Assembly: GCF_008180195.1 (NCBI RefSeq)
Contig: NZ_VTAV01000001.1
Location: 868,001 to 932,000, forward strand
Direction: 5' to 3'
From: Sphingobacterium phlebotomi
GTDB lineage: Bacteria > Bacteroidota > Bacteroidia > Sphingobacteriales > Sphingobacteriaceae
DNA length: 64,000 nt
Part shown: positions 63,200 to 64,000 of the stretch, one piece after another
How the letters are laid out: each line of letters starts with the position of its first letter
Position numbering within the stretch: position 1 is the first letter of the stretch
The notes under the pieces: generated by a model
Seen by the model: the letters and a program-made list of their open reading frames with translations, nothing else
What the model was told of the DNA's origin: nothing
Databases searched by the model: none
Position numbers and translations under genes: made by a program

Positions 63200-64000
63200 A
63201 TGAAACTATATAGTACAAATAATAAAGATCTACGGGTTTCTTTTCAAGAAGCTGTTTTTAATTCATTGCCGGCGGACAAAGGCTTATATATGCCAGAGGA
63301 TATCCCATCGTTAGATGCCGCTTTTATCCGCAATATTCAACAATATTCTTTGCGGGAGATTGCTTTTGAAGTAGCGCATACGTTAATTGGCGATGATATT
63401 CCAGATCATGATTTAAAGGCAATTATTGCGGATGCGATTAATTTTGATGCCCCAGTTCGGTTTTTGGATGCGGAAACAGCCGTATTAGAATTATTCCACG
63501 GGCCATCGTATGCTTTTAAGGATTTTGGTGCGCGATTTATGAGTCGTGTGATGGGCTATTTCTCGAAACAAGGGGATCAATTGCTAGATGTTTTGGTAGC
63601 CACTTCTGGAGATACTGGCGGAGCTGTAGCGTCGGGATTTTTAGGCGTCGAGGGTACACGTGTAACCATACTTTATCCCAAAGGGAAAGTTTCTAAAGTG
63701 CAGGAAGAACAGTTGACAACAAATGGAAAAAATATACGGGCGTTAGAAGTTGATGGAACGTTTGACGATTGTCAGGCGCTGGTGAAAACTGCATTCAATG
63801 ATGTCGATCTTAATAAAGCGTTAAGATTAACTTCTGCTAACTCCATTAATATCGCTCGGTTGATACCACAAACATTCTATTATTTTTGGGCATACGCACA
63901 ACTGAAGTCACAAGGCTCTTCCGAAGTAGTCTTTACTGTGCCTAGTGGCAACTTTGGTAATATCGGTGCGGGTTTGTTAGCTTATAAAATGGGTTTGCCT
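63200..64000 (+). CDS. thrC: threonine synthase (3' end outside window)
   Basis: Converts O-phosphohomoserine to threonine with PLP. The first 267 residues are present and the frame stays open to the window edge. It begins MKLYSTNNKDLRVSFQEAVF. The PLP lysine is Lys107 in SYAFKDFGARF, followed by VATSGDTGGAVASGF and VPSGNFGNIGAGL, the phosphate-binding motifs. It lies 26 bp after thrB and completes the thrABC order. Confidence 0.95.
   Translation, partial: MKLYSTNNKDLRVSFQEAVFNSLPADKGLYMPEDIPSLDAAFIRNIQQYSLREIAFEVAHTLIGDDIPDHDLKAIIADAINFDAPVRFLDAETAVLELFHGPSYAFKDFGARFMSRVMGYFSKQGDQLLDVLVATSGDTGGAVASGFLGVEGTRVTILYPKGKVSKVQEEQLTTNGKNIRALEVDGTFDDCQALVKTAFNDVDLNKALRLTSANSINIARLIPQTFYYFWAYAQLKSQGSSEVVFTVPSGNFGNIGAGLLAYKMGLP

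Noticed and set aside
1..64000. CRISPR array
   Set aside because: No series of regularly spaced identical repeats and no cas gene were seen.

Overview
The window comes from a member of the Bacteroidota, most likely the family Sphingobacteriaceae (Sphingobacterium or a near relative). The evidence is as follows. Promoters have the Bacteroidota form (TTTG, about 20 bp, TAnnTTTG). Starts lack Shine-Dalgarno sequences. The tRNA has no encoded CCA. The protein families present (RteC, DUF3945/DUF4099, DUF1896, HU-CCDC81/SPOR, DUF4292, DUF2723) are typical of this phylum. No species can be named from the sequence alone.

Positions 1 to about 32,175 are the right-hand part of an integrative and conjugative element (ICE). 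It ends in a partial copy of the 3' end of what looks like a tRNA-Pro gene (32149-32174), followed by that gene's terminator. No integrase, relaxase or transfer gene is visible, so these and the left end should lie to the left of the window. The element carries two kinds of cargo. The first is a copper/silver resistance island (1-16.4 kb): a CusA/TolC/CusB-type efflux system, a haem-binding protein, DUF305 proteins, a CopB-type P-type ATPase, a multicopper oxidase apparently fused to an outer-membrane barrel, and a Cys-rich copper-storage protein. A class I fructose-bisphosphate aldolase and an ATP-cone/Mrr-type nuclease are embedded in it. The second is an arsenic operon (23.1-25.7 kb: arsR, DUF6428, a phosphatase-like arsenate reductase and ACR3) with two copies of one palindromic operator. 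The ICE backbone runs on the minus strand: rteC, an excisionase-like HTH gene, DUF3945/4099, topB, ORF6N, an MT-A70 remnant, DUF1896 and a giant methylase-helicase. A short repeat family (GTGGCAG / GGCAGnnTTTGGC) sits upstream of four of these backbone units.

From 32.2 kb onward the window is ordinary chromosome. It holds a small secreted protein, tRNA-Gln, a GT117 membrane protein and pyrR-pyrB. Next comes an envelope cluster (TPR protein, outer-membrane barrel, HU/SPOR protein, ExbB, ExbD, TonB-like) resembling a Tol-Pal-type machine, followed by folC. An AI-2E family permease and an SGNH hydrolase follow on the minus strand. After these come rplM-rpsI-rpsB-tsf and a second envelope group (TPR, DUF4292 lipoprotein, EnvC-like, TatA, MltD-like, and an NlpC/P60 peptidase on the minus strand).

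The window ends in the threonine operon thrA-thrB-thrC. It is preceded by what looks like a complete ribosome-mediated attenuator: a 22-residue leader peptide rich in Thr and Ile, and mutually exclusive antiterminator and terminator hairpins. This attenuator and the repeat family of the ICE backbone are the two most interesting regulatory signals here.
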